Positions 52,214 to 53,226 of a DNA stretch of 53,226 bases are shown here, piece by piece (the stretch's first letter is position 1; every line of letters begins with the position of its first letter). Location of the stretch: the NCBI RefSeq assembly GCF_004342665.1, contig NZ_SMBY01000004.1, positions 217,198-270,423 of the forward strand, read 5' to 3'. A model generated the notes under the pieces. That model saw only the letters and a list, made by a program, of their open reading frames with translations. It was not told where the DNA came from and did not search any database. The translations under genes and the position numbers were made by a program. Source of the DNA: Samsonia erythrinae. GTDB taxonomy: Bacteria; Pseudomonadota; Gammaproteobacteria; Enterobacterales; Enterobacteriaceae.

Positions 52214-52650
52214 TAGACTTTTAAGCAGTAACGACGTTTGAGACGTTGCCCACCACAGCTGATCTGCCTTGTGGACTTCCCGCCTGTATCCACAAATAAA
52301 CGGTCCTGCCTGGTCAACAAGGCTGTGATCTGCTTTAAATCACCATTAATATTTGCCTTAAAGAAATCTGCTTTAACAGCAAGGACATTAATACCACTGA
52401 TAGTGGTTGCGATGACATTAACTTCATTAAGTGTTTCGATGTTCCAGGTATCAGCGGAAAGCGGATAAGCATTTTCCTTCAGCGCCTTCTTCAACACCTG
52501 ATTGAATACCTCTTTTTTTTGGAGTGTTTTATCACAAGCCTGCATGTAGCAGTATGATATACCCTCCATGACCTCCCTTAGTGTAAAAGGAAGTATCTTG
52601 CATTTAACGGCAATAGCACTGTAAGTATCCCGCATAATCGTGCCATACAC
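52213..52650 (-). CDS. Hypothetical protein, orphan island gene
   Basis: 145 residues, not recognised. No signal peptide or membrane helix is evident. The first half has MEGISYCYMQACDKTLQKKEVFNQVLKKALKEN, which is helical; the second half (VIATTISGINVLAVKADFFKANINGDLKQITALL) is strand-like; it ends in a basic tail QRLKRRYCLKV. A well-formed terminator follows its stop, which argues that it is a real gene. An IS3-family element begins just upstream of its start and may have displaced its promoter. Confidence 0.55.
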   Translation of the reverse strand: MYGTIMRDTYSAIAVKCKILPFTLREVMEGISYCYMQACDKTLQKKEVFNQVLKKALKENAYPLSADTWNIETLNEVNVIATTISGINVLAVKADFFKANINGDLKQITALLTRQDRLFVDTGGKSTRQISCGGQRLKRRYCLKV

Positions 52651-52698
52651 ATTTAGAGATCATCCGGCATAATCAATCTGCCAACGAAGGAGATCGCT

Positions 52699-52965
52699 AT
52701 GCGTAAAGCCCGTTTTACTGAGCATCAGATCATCGCTGTGATTAAGTCGGTTGAAGCCGGACGAACCGTTAAAGATGTCTGCCGGGACGCCGGTATCTCT
52801 GAGGCCACCTACTATAACTGGAAGTCCAGATATGGTGGCATGGAAGCCTCTGATATTAAAAAGATCAAGGATCTTGAGGACGAGAACAGGCGTCTTAAAC
52901 AGATGTTTGCCGATCTTAGCCTTGAGAACCGGGCGCTGAAAGACGTTATCGAAAAAAAGCTTTAA
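52699..52965 (+). CDS. IS3-family transposase OrfA
   Basis: 88 residues: a helix-turn-helix (TEHQIIAVIKSVEAGRTVKDVCRDAGISEATYYNWKSRYGG) and a leucine-zipper-like coiled coil (LEDENRRLKQMFADLSLENRALKDVIEKK), typical of OrfA of the IS407-type group. AAGGAG at 52687-52692 precedes the ATG. Its end holds the slippery heptamer A AAA AAG at 52953-52959; a -1 shift there leads into the OrfB frame. Confidence 0.93.
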   Translation: MRKARFTEHQIIAVIKSVEAGRTVKDVCRDAGISEATYYNWKSRYGGMEASDIKKIKDLEDENRRLKQMFADLSLENRALKDVIEKKL

Positions 52966-53226
52966 AACCAGCCTTTAAGCGTGAGCTGGTCACTCATCTG
53001 ATAACGACGTTCGGACTCAGTATCCGTCAGGCCTGCCGGAGTCTCAATCTGAGCAGAACGGTTTACCATTACCGCCCGGATACCACGCGTGATGAGCCCG
53101 TTATTACCGCATTGCAGGCGGTGGCTGAACGATACCCACGATACGGTTTTCCGAAGCTTTACCAGGTTCTGCGACGGCAGGGATACCCGTGGAATCACAA
53201 AAGGCTCCACCGTATTTATTGTCTGC
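52960..53226 (+). CDS. IS3-family transposase OrfB, N-terminal part (cut by window end)
   Basis: In the -1 frame after the slippery site, translation runs ALKPAFKRELVTHLITTFGL, then RQACRSLNLSRTVYHYRP, RYPRYGFPKLYQVLRRQGY and WNHKRLHRIYC to the window edge. This is the N-terminal HTH_21 region of IS3 OrfB; the DDE core lies outside. The frame is open with no stop, so this copy looks intact, unlike the relics at 34-36 kb. Confidence 0.88.

Noticed and set aside
29913-53226. Integrated prophage
   Set aside because: Only an integrase is present; there are no capsid, tail, lysis or phage replication genes in the visible part.

Overview
The first 29.7 kb is ordinary chromosome of a plant-associated enterobacterium. 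Conserved Enterobacterales blocks appear in their usual order: ogt-fnr-uspE, pntAB/ydgH, hemA-prfA-prmC-sirB2-sirB1-kdsA, lolB-ispE-prs and ychH/pth-ychF. Together with srfB/srfC, sodC and a TogB-like oligogalacturonide-type binding protein, they suggest Pectobacteriaceae (Brenneria, Pectobacterium, Dickeya or a relative). The genus cannot be fixed from this window.

Layout: 1-3438 srfB (5' truncated) and srfC; 3731-4255 sodC; 4309-8734 a small carbohydrate-related locus (solute-binding protein, Gfo/Idh oxidoreductase, divergent large unknown protein); 9082-11715 ogt, fnr, uspE; 11852-16314 pntB, pntA and divergent ydgH; 16365-18522 a periplasmic catalase with an ankyrin partner; 18909-24257 the hemA-to-kdsA operon on the minus strand; 24488-27078 lolB-ispE-prs; 27312-29698 ychH, pth, ychF.

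At about 29.7 kb, directly after the ychF terminator, the sequence changes. A P4-type integrase (29913-31094) opens a visibly AT-richer genomic island that continues past the right edge of the window. The island holds (i) a two-subunit TPP-dependent decarboxylase and an MFS exporter (31469-33878); (ii) about 3 kb of decayed insertion sequences, with an IS110-family relic nested in an IS3-family relic and short IS-end-like repeats on both sides of block i; (iii) a 15-kb, tightly coupled hybrid PKS/NRPS operon (36959-51919); (iv) an unusual C13 tract inside an inverted repeat, an orphan gene and the left part of an intact-looking IS3-family element at the window edge.

The operon is the exciting part. 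It encodes a Rossmann dehydrogenase, a fold-type-II PLP-like protein, a four-gene glyceryl/hydroxymalonyl-ACP extender set (3-hydroxyacyl dehydrogenase, discrete ACP, acyl-CoA dehydrogenase, FkbH-like HAD protein), an unusual protein with a phosphopantetheinyl transferase fused in front of an A-T loading module, one PKS module KS-AT-ACP-(ACP-like)-sulfotransferase-thioesterase, and an ATP-grasp ligase. The inferred scheme: an amino acid is activated and loaded, extended once with a C2 unit (possibly hydroxymalonyl), released by a sulfotransferase-thioesterase pair resembling the decarboxylating release of curacin synthase CurM, and perhaps ligated to another amino acid by the ATP-grasp enzyme. 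I do not recognise this combination as a described pathway. The product is unknown and the scheme is inference.
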